A stretch of DNA of 64,000 bases from GWE2-40-63 sp050251815 (GTDB lineage: Bacteria > Bacteroidota > Bacteroidia > Bacteroidales > SZUA-534), in NCBI GenBank assembly GCA_050251815.1, contig JBFWMB010000009.1, forward strand, positions 21,043-85,042, in the 5' to 3' direction. The notes beneath the pieces are model-generated. The model was not told where the DNA came from and ran no database searches. It worked only from the letters and a program-made list of their open reading frames with translations. The position numbers and the translations under genes were made by a program. Below are positions 1 to 7,616 of this stretch, one piece after another. The stretch's first letter is position 1. Every line of letters starts with the position of its first letter.

Positions 1-232
1 ATCTCGTGCCATGGGAAACTACAAAAGCGGTTCTGATATTGATCTTGCAATCTTTGGCGAAAGGGTCTGTTTTGAAACCGTGGCCCGTTTACATGGAAAA
101 TTGAATGAAGGTTTACCCATCCCATATTTTATTGATGTGGTAAACTTTAATACCATTGAATTAGAAGGCTTAAAACAGCATATTATAAACCAGGGAAAAG
201 AGATTTATAATCGAAAGAAAATGATAAGCTAA
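1..232 (+). CDS. MNT-type nucleotidyltransferase, 3' part
   Basis: The reading frame is already open at base 2 and reads SRAMGNYKSGSDIDLAIFG, the tail of the GSRA..G..GSDIDL signature of the minimal nucleotidyltransferase (MNT/MntA) family, where the GS and the two Asp residues bind metal and NTP. The Met at base 11 is therefore internal, and the true start lies upstream of the window. About 77 residues are visible, ending KMIS. Such proteins are usually paired with a HEPN-domain partner and act as antitoxins that modify the HEPN toxin. No HEPN gene follows here, so a partner would have to lie upstream. The family is clear; the toxin-antitoxin role is inference. Confidence 0.75.
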   Translation, partial: SRAMGNYKSGSDIDLAIFGERVCFETVARLHGKLNEGLPIPYFIDVVNFNTIELEGLKQHIINQGKEIYNRKKMIS

Positions 233-445
233 TGCTTTTGCATCCGGTGATCGGATTCGACGAACCTAATATTTTGGATAAACTTGAAATGGAGCAAATA
301 GGGTTTTGGTAATTTTAAGCTTTGGATTAGATGAAACTGGACTTACAAATATAAGTAAGAAGCAAATTTAAGGTTTAGTGAATTTTAACTGCTATAAGAG
401 TATAGTCCACTAATTTCACTAATTAACACTAAATTGTCTTATTAA

Positions 446-520
446 TATTCGTGAAAATTTGTGTAACCCGCTCGACCATCGGGCAGACCCGCCTGACCGG
501 ACGGGCAGGTTCGTGGACAG
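446..520 (+). repeat. ATTCGTG interspersed repeat interrupted by GC palindrome
   Basis: The sequence ATTCGTGAAAATTTGTGTAA is followed by a GC-rich block with CGGGCAG and CCCGCCTGACC/GGACGGGCAGG palindromic words, and then by TTCGTGGACAG. The AT-rich flanks match copies near 720, 14060, 17260, 24980 and 26160. The GC block matches those near 18810 and 19081. Confidence 0.7.
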
Positions 521-546
521 AAACATTGAAATGGGGACTAAATTTA

Positions 547-618
547 TGACTGATTTAATTTATAAAGAAGAAGTTTACCAGATAATTAAAGCCACCTGGG
601 GAACAAATCAAGAATAAG
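547..618 (+). pseudogene. possible GxxExxY-family 5' relic
   Basis: A 23-codon frame starting MTDLIYKEEVYQIIKATWG and ending at a TAA resembles the first residues of GxxExxY (PDDEXK-like) proteins, whose N-termini read like LIYKEEVYKIIGA. The rest of the family's roughly 120 residues is absent. It sits between two interspersed repeats. The resemblance is short, so this call is tentative. Confidence 0.3.
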
Positions 619-710
619 GCTTTGCAATTAAGATTTGATATTGGAAATTAACGGGTTTAATAATAGGATCCATTAACCTTCCAAACGATAGGAAAGTTTA
701 AACGAAAAAT

Positions 711-742
711 TAGTGTTTATTCGTGTAAATTCGTGGACAAAA
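711..742 (+). repeat. ATTCGTG interspersed repeat
   Basis: The copy reads TAGTGTTTATTCGTGTAAATTCGTGGACAA, written here in two joined parts: TAGTGTTT and ATTCGTGTAAATTCGTGG. It is the cleanest form of the two-heptamer repeat in the window and lies about 90 bp before the dehydrogenase relic. Confidence 0.7.
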
Positions 743-829
743 ACAAAAAAACTAGTAGCTTTGGCACCGTAAGCCTAAAAAATAGTTAAAAGAATAGAAT
801 TATATTTATTTTAAACAGATAAACTAACC

Positions 830-925
830 CATGAAATACCTTCGTTTGTATTTGATGGAGGTAATATTCTTGATAAACAGAAACCGGAGCAAATATGCCT
901 TCGGTTGTTTAGGGAGAAAATTTAG
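830..925 (+). pseudogene. relic of UDP-glucose 6-dehydrogenase C-terminus (upstream copy)
   Basis: Frame 2 reads PSFVFDGGNILDKQK, then a degraded tail up to a TAG at 923-925. Full-length UDP-glucose 6-dehydrogenases of the type found in Bacteroidota and eukaryotes end with KPAFIFDGRNILD followed by an L..IGF..Y.IG motif. Only the last 30 or so residues remain, there is no upstream coding sequence, and the final IGF..Y motif is scrambled. It lies immediately before an intact but different nucleotide-sugar dehydrogenase, and a second relic of the same family lies just after that gene (2265-2509). The identification rests on my recall of the family C-terminus. Confidence 0.6.
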
Positions 926-948
926 AATTTTTAATTTTATTTAAAAGA

Positions 949-2238
949 ATGTATAGCGATATTAAAAACAAACAAGCAAAAATCTCAGTAATCGGACTGG
1001 GTTATGTGGGATTACCCATTGCACTGGAATTTGCAAAAAAAGCTTCAGTGATTGGATTCGATATCAAACCCGAACGGGTGGAATTGATGAAAAAGGGCAT
1101 CGATCCAAGCAAAGAGCTCGATGGCAGCGAATTCAACGGTTGTGATATTGAGTTTACCGCCAATGCAGAGGACATTAAAAAAGCACATTTTCATATTGTT
1201 GCGGTTCCTACACCTATTGATGAGCACAACCAACCCGATTTGGGACCTGTTCTGGCTGCCAGTCGCACGGTTGGTAAAGCCCTAAAGAAAGGTGATTACG
1301 TGATTTACGAATCTACCGTTTATCCGGGATGTACCGAAGAAGATTGCGTTCCAATTTTGGAAGAATTTTCGGGACTAAAAATGGGCGTAGACTTTAAAGT
1401 GGGATTTTCGCCCGAGCGCATCAATCCAGGCGACAAAGTGCATACTTTAACCACCATAACCAAAGTAGTTTCCGGTAACGATGCCGAAGCGTTGGAAAAT
1501 ATTGCTCAGGTATATGAGTTGGTGATTAAAGCCGGCGTACACCGCGCACCTACCATTAAAGTGGCCGAAGCAGCAAAAATTATTGAAAATACCCAGCGCG
1601 ATGTCAATATTGCTTTGATGAATGAATTGTCGCTCATCTTTAATCGCATGGGAATCAACACCTACGATGTGTTGGAAGCGGCCGGAACCAAATGGAATTT
1701 CCTGAAATTCTTTCCCGGATTGGTGGGAGGACATTGCATTGGCGTTGATCCGTATTATCTGTTGTATAAAGCCAAAGAACTGGGTTACCATGCCAAGATG
1801 ATTGATTCGGGTCGTTTTGTCAACGACAGCATGGGCGGCTATGTAGCTAAGCAGGTGGTAAAAAAAATAATCAAACAGGATAAAAACGTAAAAGATGCCC
1901 GGGTACTGATTATGGGCGTTACCTTTAAGGAAGATGTAGCTGACATCCGCAATTCCAAAGTGGTGGATATAGTTCGCGAATTACAGTCGTTCAGTGTAAA
2001 TGTGGATGCCATTGATCCGCATGCATCCATTGAAGAAGTAAAAGAGGAATATGGATACGAAATGATGACAGCACCCAATGGTAAGTACGATGCTGTTATT
2101 TTAGCCGTTCAACATAAAGAATATCAGAATAAATCGGAAGACTATTTTAAATCCCTTTTAGTTGGAAATGGTTTGTTTGTTGATTTGAAAGGAATTTATA
2201 GGGATAAAATTAACTCGTTGGATTATTGGAGTTTATAA
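949..2238 (+). CDS. nucleotide-sugar 6-dehydrogenase (TviB/WbpO-like)
   Basis: This 429-residue enzyme belongs to the UDP-glucose/GDP-mannose dehydrogenase superfamily. It should oxidise C6 of a UDP-HexNAc twice with NAD+, giving a UDP-N-acetylhexosaminuronic acid for capsule or O-antigen. Visible features are the Rossmann GLGYVG loop at residues 16-21, VPTPID near 85, STVYPGCTEE near 123, and the catalytic Cys263 in GGHCIGVDPYY. The C-terminal NAD/UDP domain has GVTFKEDVADIRNSK. The VPTPID and GLVGGHCIGVDPYYL wording fits the TviB/WbpO branch (UDP-GlcNAc or UDP-GalNAc 6-dehydrogenase) better than UDP-glucose dehydrogenase; the substrate is inferred. It is GC-richer than the genes that follow, and decayed ugd ends flank it on both sides. 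Confidence 0.88.
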   Translation: MYSDIKNKQAKISVIGLGYVGLPIALEFAKKASVIGFDIKPERVELMKKGIDPSKELDGSEFNGCDIEFTANAEDIKKAHFHIVAVPTPIDEHNQPDLGPVLAASRTVGKALKKGDYVIYESTVYPGCTEEDCVPILEEFSGLKMGVDFKVGFSPERINPGDKVHTLTTITKVVSGNDAEALENIAQVYELVIKAGVHRAPTIKVAEAAKIIENTQRDVNIALMNELSLIFNRMGINTYDVLEAAGTKWNFLKFFPGLVGGHCIGVDPYYLLYKAKELGYHAKMIDSGRFVNDSMGGYVAKQVVKKIIKQDKNVKDARVLIMGVTFKEDVADIRNSKVVDIVRELQSFSVNVDAIDPHASIEEVKEEYGYEMMTAPNGKYDAVILAVQHKEYQNKSEDYFKSLLVGNGLFVDLKGIYRDKINSLDYWSL

Positions 2239-2264
2239 TCGATAAATATATGTAAAAGTATAAA

Positions 2265-2509
2265 TTGATCAAAATAAAAAATATTTGTTGTACAGGAGCT
2301 GATTACGATAGGTGGCACTACTGTGACGGTATTCGCACAAAAATGCCCTGAAATAAAGGTAAAAGGTTGATATTAATGAAAAACGAATTGCTGAAAGGTA
2401 CGATGCAAATATGATGAAACCGGCCTTTGTTTTTGGTGGCTGGAATATTTTGGAAAAAACAATTAAAAGAAATTGGATTCACTTATTTTGGAATAGGAAG
2501 ATAGAAGAA
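2265..2509 (+). pseudogene. internally deleted, frameshifted relic of UDP-glucose 6-dehydrogenase
   Basis: Reading from 2265 gives IKIKNICCTGADY. After a one-base slip it gives VGGTTVTVFAQKCPEIKV, after another slip VDINEKRIAE, then RYDANMMKPAFVFGGWNILEK, and after a last slip EIGFTYFGIGR followed by TAG. These are the N-terminal Rossmann segment and the extreme C-terminus of the eukaryote/Bacteroidota type UDP-glucose dehydrogenase, joined with roughly 370 residues missing. The order and junction indicate an internal deletion plus point indels. Its remnant frame runs into the next gene, making that gene's frame look about 33 codons too long at the 5' end. Confidence 0.72.
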
Positions 2510-3559
2510 ATGAAAGTATTAGTAACAGGAGCTGCAGGATTCATAGGTTTCCATTTAGTAAAAAAACTAATTGATATGGGTGAAGATATAGTGGGTTTAG
2601 ATAATATAAATGATTATTATGATTTAAACCTTAAATATGGTCGGTTGAATGAATGTGGTATTCTGAGAGAAAATATTTCTGATAACCAACTTATTTCTTC
2701 AGTAAACTATCCAAACTATCATTTTATTAAAACAAATTTAGAAGATTCTGAAATCATTAATGACTTATTTGAGGAAGAATCTTTTGATGTGGTAGTGAAT
2801 TTAGCAGCCCAACCAGGTGTTAGGTATAGTTTGCAAAATCCACAAGCATATATCCAAAGCAACATTGTTGGATTTTTAAATATCTTAGAAGCATGTCGGC
2901 ATAATAAAATAAAGCATTTGGTGTATGCTAGTAGTAGTAGTGTATATGGATTAAATAAAAAGATTCCTTTCTCAACTTCTGATAATGTTGATCATCCTGT
3001 TAGTTTATATGCAGCTACAAAAAAGAGTAATGAGTTAATGGCTCATGCTTATAGTCATTTATATAATTTACCCACTACCGGATTAAGATTTTTTACGGTT
3101 TATGGACCCTGGGGAAGACCAGATATGGCGCTTTTTCTTTTTACAAAAGCAATTTTAAACGGTGAACCAATTAAAGTTTTCAATAAAGGTGATTTACAAC
3201 GAGATTTTACCTATATAGATGATATTGTTTCAAGTATCGAAAAAGTTATTGAAAATCCTCCTGAAGGCAATCCGGATTGGAGTAGTTTAAAACCGGACCC
3301 GTCTTCTTCTGAAGCTCCTTATAGAATATATAACATAGGGAATAATAATCCGGTAAAACTGCTTGATTTTATTGAAGCTATTGAAAAAACTACCGGTAGA
3401 AAAGCTATTAAAGAGTTTTTGCCTATGCAACCTGGTGATGTTTATAAAACTTGGGCGGATTGCAGTGAGCTAAATGCTCTTACTGGTTATGAACCCAATA
3501 CTTCAATAAAAAAGGGTATTGAGGAATTTGTAAATTGGTTTTTAATTTTTAATAGATGA
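2510..3559 (+). CDS. NAD-dependent epimerase, UDP-glucuronate 4-epimerase type
   Basis: This extended short-chain dehydrogenase of 349 residues has the NAD loop TGAAGFIG at residues 6-13, SSSSVYG with the catalytic Ser/Thr region, and the YAATK catalytic Tyr-Lys pair. Its N-terminal GLDNINDYYDLNLKYGRL segment is typical of UDP-glucuronate 4-epimerases (GAE/CapI), which make UDP-galacturonate. Acting on the TviB-like product is the alternative. I chose ATG 2510 because the family begins MKVLVTGAAGFIG. The in-frame ATG at 2411 lies in the decayed ugd relic just upstream. A purine-rich GGAAGATAGAAGAA precedes the chosen start. Its usual partner enzyme, UDP-glucose dehydrogenase, survives here only as debris. 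Confidence 0.87.
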   Translation: MKVLVTGAAGFIGFHLVKKLIDMGEDIVGLDNINDYYDLNLKYGRLNECGILRENISDNQLISSVNYPNYHFIKTNLEDSEIINDLFEEESFDVVVNLAAQPGVRYSLQNPQAYIQSNIVGFLNILEACRHNKIKHLVYASSSSVYGLNKKIPFSTSDNVDHPVSLYAATKKSNELMAHAYSHLYNLPTTGLRFFTVYGPWGRPDMALFLFTKAILNGEPIKVFNKGDLQRDFTYIDDIVSSIEKVIENPPEGNPDWSSLKPDPSSSEAPYRIYNIGNNNPVKLLDFIEAIEKTTGRKAIKEFLPMQPGDVYKTWADCSELNALTGYEPNTSIKKGIEEFVNWFLIFNR

Positions 3560-3613
3560 GGTGCATAATTGTAATGGTTTTTACTCTAATATTAAAACAA
3601 AAAAGGTAAATAA

Positions 3614-4714
3614 TTGAAAAAACGTATACTCATTTTAGTTAACCATGAACTTGTAGTTTATAATTTTAGAAGGGAATTGGTTGAACGCTTACTTATGGAC
3701 GGTTTTGATGTATTTATATCGTCACCACCTGGTGAGAAAATAAATTTCTTAGTAAACTTAGGGTGTCATTACATAGAGTCTAAAGTTGATCGGCGCGGTG
3801 TAAATCCAATTCGTGATTTTAAGTTGTTTGGGTATTATCGAAAGGTATTAAAAGCAATTAAGCCCGATGTTGTTTTATCCTATACTATTAAACCAAATAT
3901 ATATGGGGGGCTGGCTTCCAGATTATTAAATATTCCATATATTGCTAATATTACAGGACTTGGCAGTGCTGTTGAAAATGCCGGTTTGACGCAAAAGCTT
4001 GCTATATTACTCTATAAAATTGCGTTCAAGAGGGTACAAAGGATTTTTGTCCAAAACGAGGATAATAAACAATTTTTTATTTCTAAAAACATAAAAAAAG
4101 ATAGACTAAAGATATTGCCTGGTTCAGGAGTTAATTTAGAACAATTTTGTGTTTTAGATTACCCATTAGATATAACAATTGAGTTTGCTTTCATTTCCCG
4201 AATTATGAGGGAGAAAGGAATTGAAGAATATATTGAAGCTGCAAAAAGTATTAAACAAAGATTTTCAAATGTAAAATTTCACATTTGTGGGTTTTGTGAA
4301 GAGGATTATAAGCCGATGTTAGATAAGTTGCATAAAGAGGGTATTATTAATTACCATGGGAATGTAAAAGATATCAGAAAGATTCATGAAACAGTACACT
4401 GTATTGTTCACCCTTCTTATTATCCGGAAGGTATGTCTAACGTTTTACTGGAAGCATGTGCATCTGCTCGGCCCGTGATGTCAACAAGACGGGCAGGATG
4501 TAGAGAAATTATCGATGATGGTGTGAATGGCTTCTTATTTAATGAAAAAGATTCCTGTGATTTGATAGAGAAGTTGGAAAACTTTATAGCATTGCCATAT
4601 TTAGAAATGAAAAAGATGGGATTAGAAGCTCGGAAGAAAGTGGAAAAGGAATTTGATCGGCGATTAGTAGTTGAGGCGTATTTGGAAGAAATAAATAGTA
4701 TTTATGGACTATAA
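3614..4714 (+). CDS. glycosyltransferase family 4 (PglA/CapM-like)
   Basis: This 366-residue GT-B enzyme probably adds a sugar to the undecaprenyl-linked repeat unit at the cytoplasmic face of the membrane. The N-terminal acceptor domain starts RILILVNHELVVYNFRRELVERL, and SYTIKPNIYGGLASRLLNIPYIANITGLGS is the conserved segment of PglA/CapM-like GT4 enzymes. The C-terminal donor domain has PSYYPEGMSNVLLEACASARP, carrying the E..7..E nucleotide-binding pattern. The start is TTG at 3614, since no ATG fits the conserved N-terminus. The last 11 bases overlap the next gene, implying translational coupling. The linkage and sugar are unknown. Confidence 0.85.
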   Translation: MKKRILILVNHELVVYNFRRELVERLLMDGFDVFISSPPGEKINFLVNLGCHYIESKVDRRGVNPIRDFKLFGYYRKVLKAIKPDVVLSYTIKPNIYGGLASRLLNIPYIANITGLGSAVENAGLTQKLAILLYKIAFKRVQRIFVQNEDNKQFFISKNIKKDRLKILPGSGVNLEQFCVLDYPLDITIEFAFISRIMREKGIEEYIEAAKSIKQRFSNVKFHICGFCEEDYKPMLDKLHKEGIINYHGNVKDIRKIHETVHCIVHPSYYPEGMSNVLLEACASARPVMSTRRAGCREIIDDGVNGFLFNEKDSCDLIEKLENFIALPYLEMKKMGLEARKKVEKEFDRRLVVEAYLEEINSIYGL

Positions 4715-5603
4715 GAAAATATTTAGAAATAGAGATTTGCGAATAAGAATTTTAAGTTTGCTTGATTTTATTCCTGATAAATGGATGATAAAATTGCAGT
4801 ACAGAATTAAGTTTGGACGGAAACTGAATTTAAAAAATCCCCAACGTTTTACTGAAAAATTACAGTGGTATAAGTTATACTATCGCAACCCGATTATGAA
4901 GCAGTGTGCTGATAAATATAATATAAGGAATTATATTATAGAAAAAGGTCTTGGACATATTCTGAATGAATTATATGGAGTTTATGACAAAACTGAGGAT
5001 ATCGAATTCGATAAACTTCCTAATCAATTTGTATTAAAAACAACTAATGGAGGTGGAGGATTAAATATCATTTTGTGTAGGGACAAAGCTTTACTAGATA
5101 TAGAACAAACAAAATACAACCTGAATAAGTGGTTAATACAAAAACAATCTAAAAGTGGTAGAGAGTGGGCATATTATGATTTAAAGCCTCGAATTATTAT
5201 TGAAAGGTTAATGATAAATAAAGAAAACCCAGAGGCGGGAATTAATGATTATAAATTTTTTTGTTTTAATGGAGAAGTAAAGTATGTTGTAGTTGATATT
5301 GATAGATATATTGAACATAAACGGAATTTTTATGATGTTGGATGGAATTTGTTAAATATAGAAAGTGATTGCCCTAATTTTGACAGTAAATATCCTAAGC
5401 CAAAAGGATTTGATAAGATGTTACAAGTTGCAAATGAATTGTCATCTGATTTTCCATTTGTTCGTGTCGATTTATATCTTGAAAGTGAAAACCCTATTTT
5501 GGGAGAATTGACTTTTTATCCATGGAGTGGTTATGACGGATTTAAGCCTGATGAGTTTGATTTTGAATTGGGAAAAAGTTTTATCCTAAAAACCTATAAG
5601 TAA
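4704..5603 (+). CDS. TupA-like ATP-grasp polysaccharide enzyme
   Basis: The 299-residue protein matches the TupA-like ATP-grasp family seen in capsule and teichuronopeptide clusters. RNRDLRIRILSLLDFIPDK, LKNPQRFTEKLQWYKLYYRNP and CADKYNIRNYI form the typical N-terminal region. FVLKTTNGGGGLNII near residue 111 is the ATP-binding glycine-rich part, and INDYKFFCFNGEVKYV plus RVDLYLES carry the later metal-binding region. ATP-grasp enzymes ligate a carboxylate to an amine or similar, so a plausible job is amidating a uronic acid of the repeat unit with an amino acid or amine. That fits the uronate-making genes upstream but is inference. It overlaps both neighbours by 1-11 bases. Confidence 0.8.
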   Translation: MDYKKIFRNRDLRIRILSLLDFIPDKWMIKLQYRIKFGRKLNLKNPQRFTEKLQWYKLYYRNPIMKQCADKYNIRNYIIEKGLGHILNELYGVYDKTEDIEFDKLPNQFVLKTTNGGGGLNIILCRDKALLDIEQTKYNLNKWLIQKQSKSGREWAYYDLKPRIIIERLMINKENPEAGINDYKFFCFNGEVKYVVVDIDRYIEHKRNFYDVGWNLLNIESDCPNFDSKYPKPKGFDKMLQVANELSSDFPFVRVDLYLESENPILGELTFYPWSGYDGFKPDEFDFELGKSFILKTYK

Positions 5604-6721
5604 TGAATCTATTCTTTTATTGTAATGTAAACCATCAGGATTTGGCTTCTGGTATTACTCAAAAGGTAAGTGCTCAAATTTCCACATTGGAGAAGATGGG
5701 ATATGAAGTTTACTACTCCGGATACACAGACCATGGGGTTGCTGTTTTTAAGAGAGGTCAACAGCTAAAATATAATAAATTCAGGACAAAAAATGGAAGG
5801 GTAAACAGATTTTTAAGACGTTGGGATTTGTTGCGGATATCAAGATGTTTTGTTCGCAAGGACATGGGGCGAGTAGATTATGCATATATGAGATTTCATT
5901 TTTTTGATGCTGCATATTTGAATTTATTAAAGCAGTTAAAAGATAAAGGTGCTTACAACATTATAGAGTCTCATTTATATCCGTACAGAAGTCGTTTCTT
6001 TGTAATAAATTTATTAGATAAACTTTACACTCCAAAGGCTAGAAAATATATTGACTTAGTTGCCGCAATGAGTAACCATTCTAATATTTGGGAGTGCAAA
6101 ACTGTTCAGGTTGACAATTCTATTGATATGGATAATTATCCTGAAAATAAAAATGATGAATATGGAGGAACGATAAACTTAATAGCAGTTGCGTATGAGT
6201 CTGCGGCACATGGGTATAGTAAGATTGTAACAGGGTTGCATCATTATTATAAGGAGGGAGGCAAGCAGGAGATTGTAGTCAATTTTGTTGGAAATTATTT
6301 AGACTCAACAAAGAAAATGATTGAAAAGTTAAATTTGAGTGACCATTTTGTCTTTTGGGGAAAGAAATCAGGTGTTGAGTTGGATAAAATATTTCAGAAA
6401 TGTGATATTGGCTTAGGTGCTTTTAGTTACAGAAAAGATGAGGATTCTGGATCTTGCATCAAAACAAAGGAATATTTTGCGCGAGGAATTCCGTTTGTCA
6501 ACGGTTGGAGAGAGCCTGCATTTGATGAGACCTATCCTTATGTTCTAAAGGTTGATAGCTCGAAAGATAGTGTGGATATGAACCAAGTGATTGAGTTCTA
6601 TTATAGAATAAAAAAAAACAAGCATGTTGCAACTGACATGAGAAACTTTGCAAAAAATAATTACACATGGCAAGCTCAATTTGATAAAGTGTTCAATGCA
6701 ATTAACGGGAATAATGTCTGA
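5603..6721 (+). CDS. GT-B glycosyltransferase (GT4-like)
   Basis: This is a 372-residue protein whose ATG overlaps the stop codon of the previous gene. The N-terminus (MNLFFYCNVN, then SGITQKVSAQISTLEKMGYEVYYSGY) looks like a GT-B acceptor domain. Around residues 195-290, INLIAVAYESAAHGYSKIVTGLHHY and FVFWGKKSGVELDKIFQKCDIGLGAFSYRKD match the donor-domain layout of family 4 transferases, with a conserved KTKEYFARGIPFV helix. The usual E..7..E motif is not obvious. It probably adds one sugar of the repeat unit. The donor and linkage are unknown. Confidence 0.7.
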   Translation: MNLFFYCNVNHQDLASGITQKVSAQISTLEKMGYEVYYSGYTDHGVAVFKRGQQLKYNKFRTKNGRVNRFLRRWDLLRISRCFVRKDMGRVDYAYMRFHFFDAAYLNLLKQLKDKGAYNIIESHLYPYRSRFFVINLLDKLYTPKARKYIDLVAAMSNHSNIWECKTVQVDNSIDMDNYPENKNDEYGGTINLIAVAYESAAHGYSKIVTGLHHYYKEGGKQEIVVNFVGNYLDSTKKMIEKLNLSDHFVFWGKKSGVELDKIFQKCDIGLGAFSYRKDEDSGSCIKTKEYFARGIPFVNGWREPAFDETYPYVLKVDSSKDSVDMNQVIEFYYRIKKNKHVATDMRNFAKNNYTWQAQFDKVFNAINGNNV

Positions 6722-7616
6722 AAAAATTGTTTTTTCCATACTGCATTATCAGGCTTTTGATATGACAGTAAAATGTGTTGAGTATTTAAAAAAAATTATT
6801 AACTCAAACCACTATATTGTCATAGTTGATAACGCATCTCCAAATGATTCGGGAAATTTTTTGGAAAAAAAGTATGCCACAGATAATAATATTTTCATAA
6901 TAAGGAATAAGTATAATGCCGGATTTGCAAAAGGGAATAACCTGGGCTATATCTTTGCTAAAGAGAAATTAAAAGCAGACTGTATCATTGTTATCAATAA
7001 TGATGTTTTAATTAAGCAAGCAAACTTCTTGTCGGAATTAAAAACAGAATTAAATAATGATGTTCATATTATAGCACCTGATATTATTACTCCACTTGGT
7101 GAACATCAAAATCCACTGCGTTTACGAAAGATTAGTACAAAAAAAATAGTTCAGGATTTGATATATAATCTTTTTATGACAGCTATAACATTGATTCCAT
7201 TACTGAATAAACTTGTCACGAAATTTTTGATTGGGAGACGGACATTGAAAATAAAAGATAAAGTAGATTCTAACATAGTTTTAGGCCCAATTCAATATAT
7301 TGTGCCACATGGAGCTGCCATAATATACACCCGAAAATATATAGAAAGAGAAGATTTTGCTTTTTTGCCCATAACGTTTCTATTTGCAGAAGAAGATATA
7401 TTGTATGAGTACATAAGGCAAAATAATTATAAAACGTATTTTTCTCCCGTTCTACAAGTTGAACATTTGCACGATGCTTCAATTGATGAAATTACAAGTG
7501 GTGAGGTTGCAAAGAAACACTTTATGAGTAAGTGTAAATATAAGTCACTGATACAACTTCTCAGAGTTCGATTATTTGGGAATTTTAGAAAAAGCGACAC
7601 GGTGATAATATGTTAA
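6714..7616 (+). CDS. glycosyltransferase family 2
   Basis: This GT-A enzyme of about 300 residues resembles rhamnosyltransferase-type GT2 proteins. The N-terminus KIVFSILHYQAFDMTVKCVEYL leads to IVIVDNASPNDSG, RNKYNAGFAKGNNLGY and the metal-binding INNDV, the family's DxD equivalent. Later FAEEDILYEYIRQNNYKTYF carries the catalytic ED segment, followed by EHLHDAS. I start it at ATG 6714, which overlaps the previous stop by 8 bases. The in-frame ATG at 6648 would add 22 residues translated from inside the upstream gene. It overlaps the next gene by 7 bases. Confidence 0.85.
   Translation: MSEKIVFSILHYQAFDMTVKCVEYLKKIINSNHYIVIVDNASPNDSGNFLEKKYATDNNIFIIRNKYNAGFAKGNNLGYIFAKEKLKADCIIVINNDVLIKQANFLSELKTELNNDVHIIAPDIITPLGEHQNPLRLRKISTKKIVQDLIYNLFMTAITLIPLLNKLVTKFLIGRRTLKIKDKVDSNIVLGPIQYIVPHGAAIIYTRKYIEREDFAFLPITFLFAEEDILYEYIRQNNYKTYFSPVLQVEHLHDASIDEITSGEVAKKHFMSKCKYKSLIQLLRVRLFGNFRKSDTVIIC

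Larger units (their letters stand above)
233..948. other. 716-bp stretch with repeats and gene relics
   Basis: There is no intact gene here. The stretch holds two copies of the ATTCGTG-type interspersed repeat (about 446-520 and 711-742), the first interrupted by a GC-rich palindrome. It also holds a short frame resembling the start of a GxxExxY protein (about 547-618) and a decayed UDP-glucose dehydrogenase 3' end (830-925). It looks like a graveyard at the edge of the polysaccharide locus. The promoter of the dehydrogenase at 949 should lie at its right end, but I could not place it. Confidence 0.6.

Noticed and set aside
2411..2509. N-terminal extension of the epimerase
   Set aside because: These 33 codons read as the C-terminal end of UDP-glucose dehydrogenase (MMKPAFVFGGWNILE); the real start is ATG 2510.
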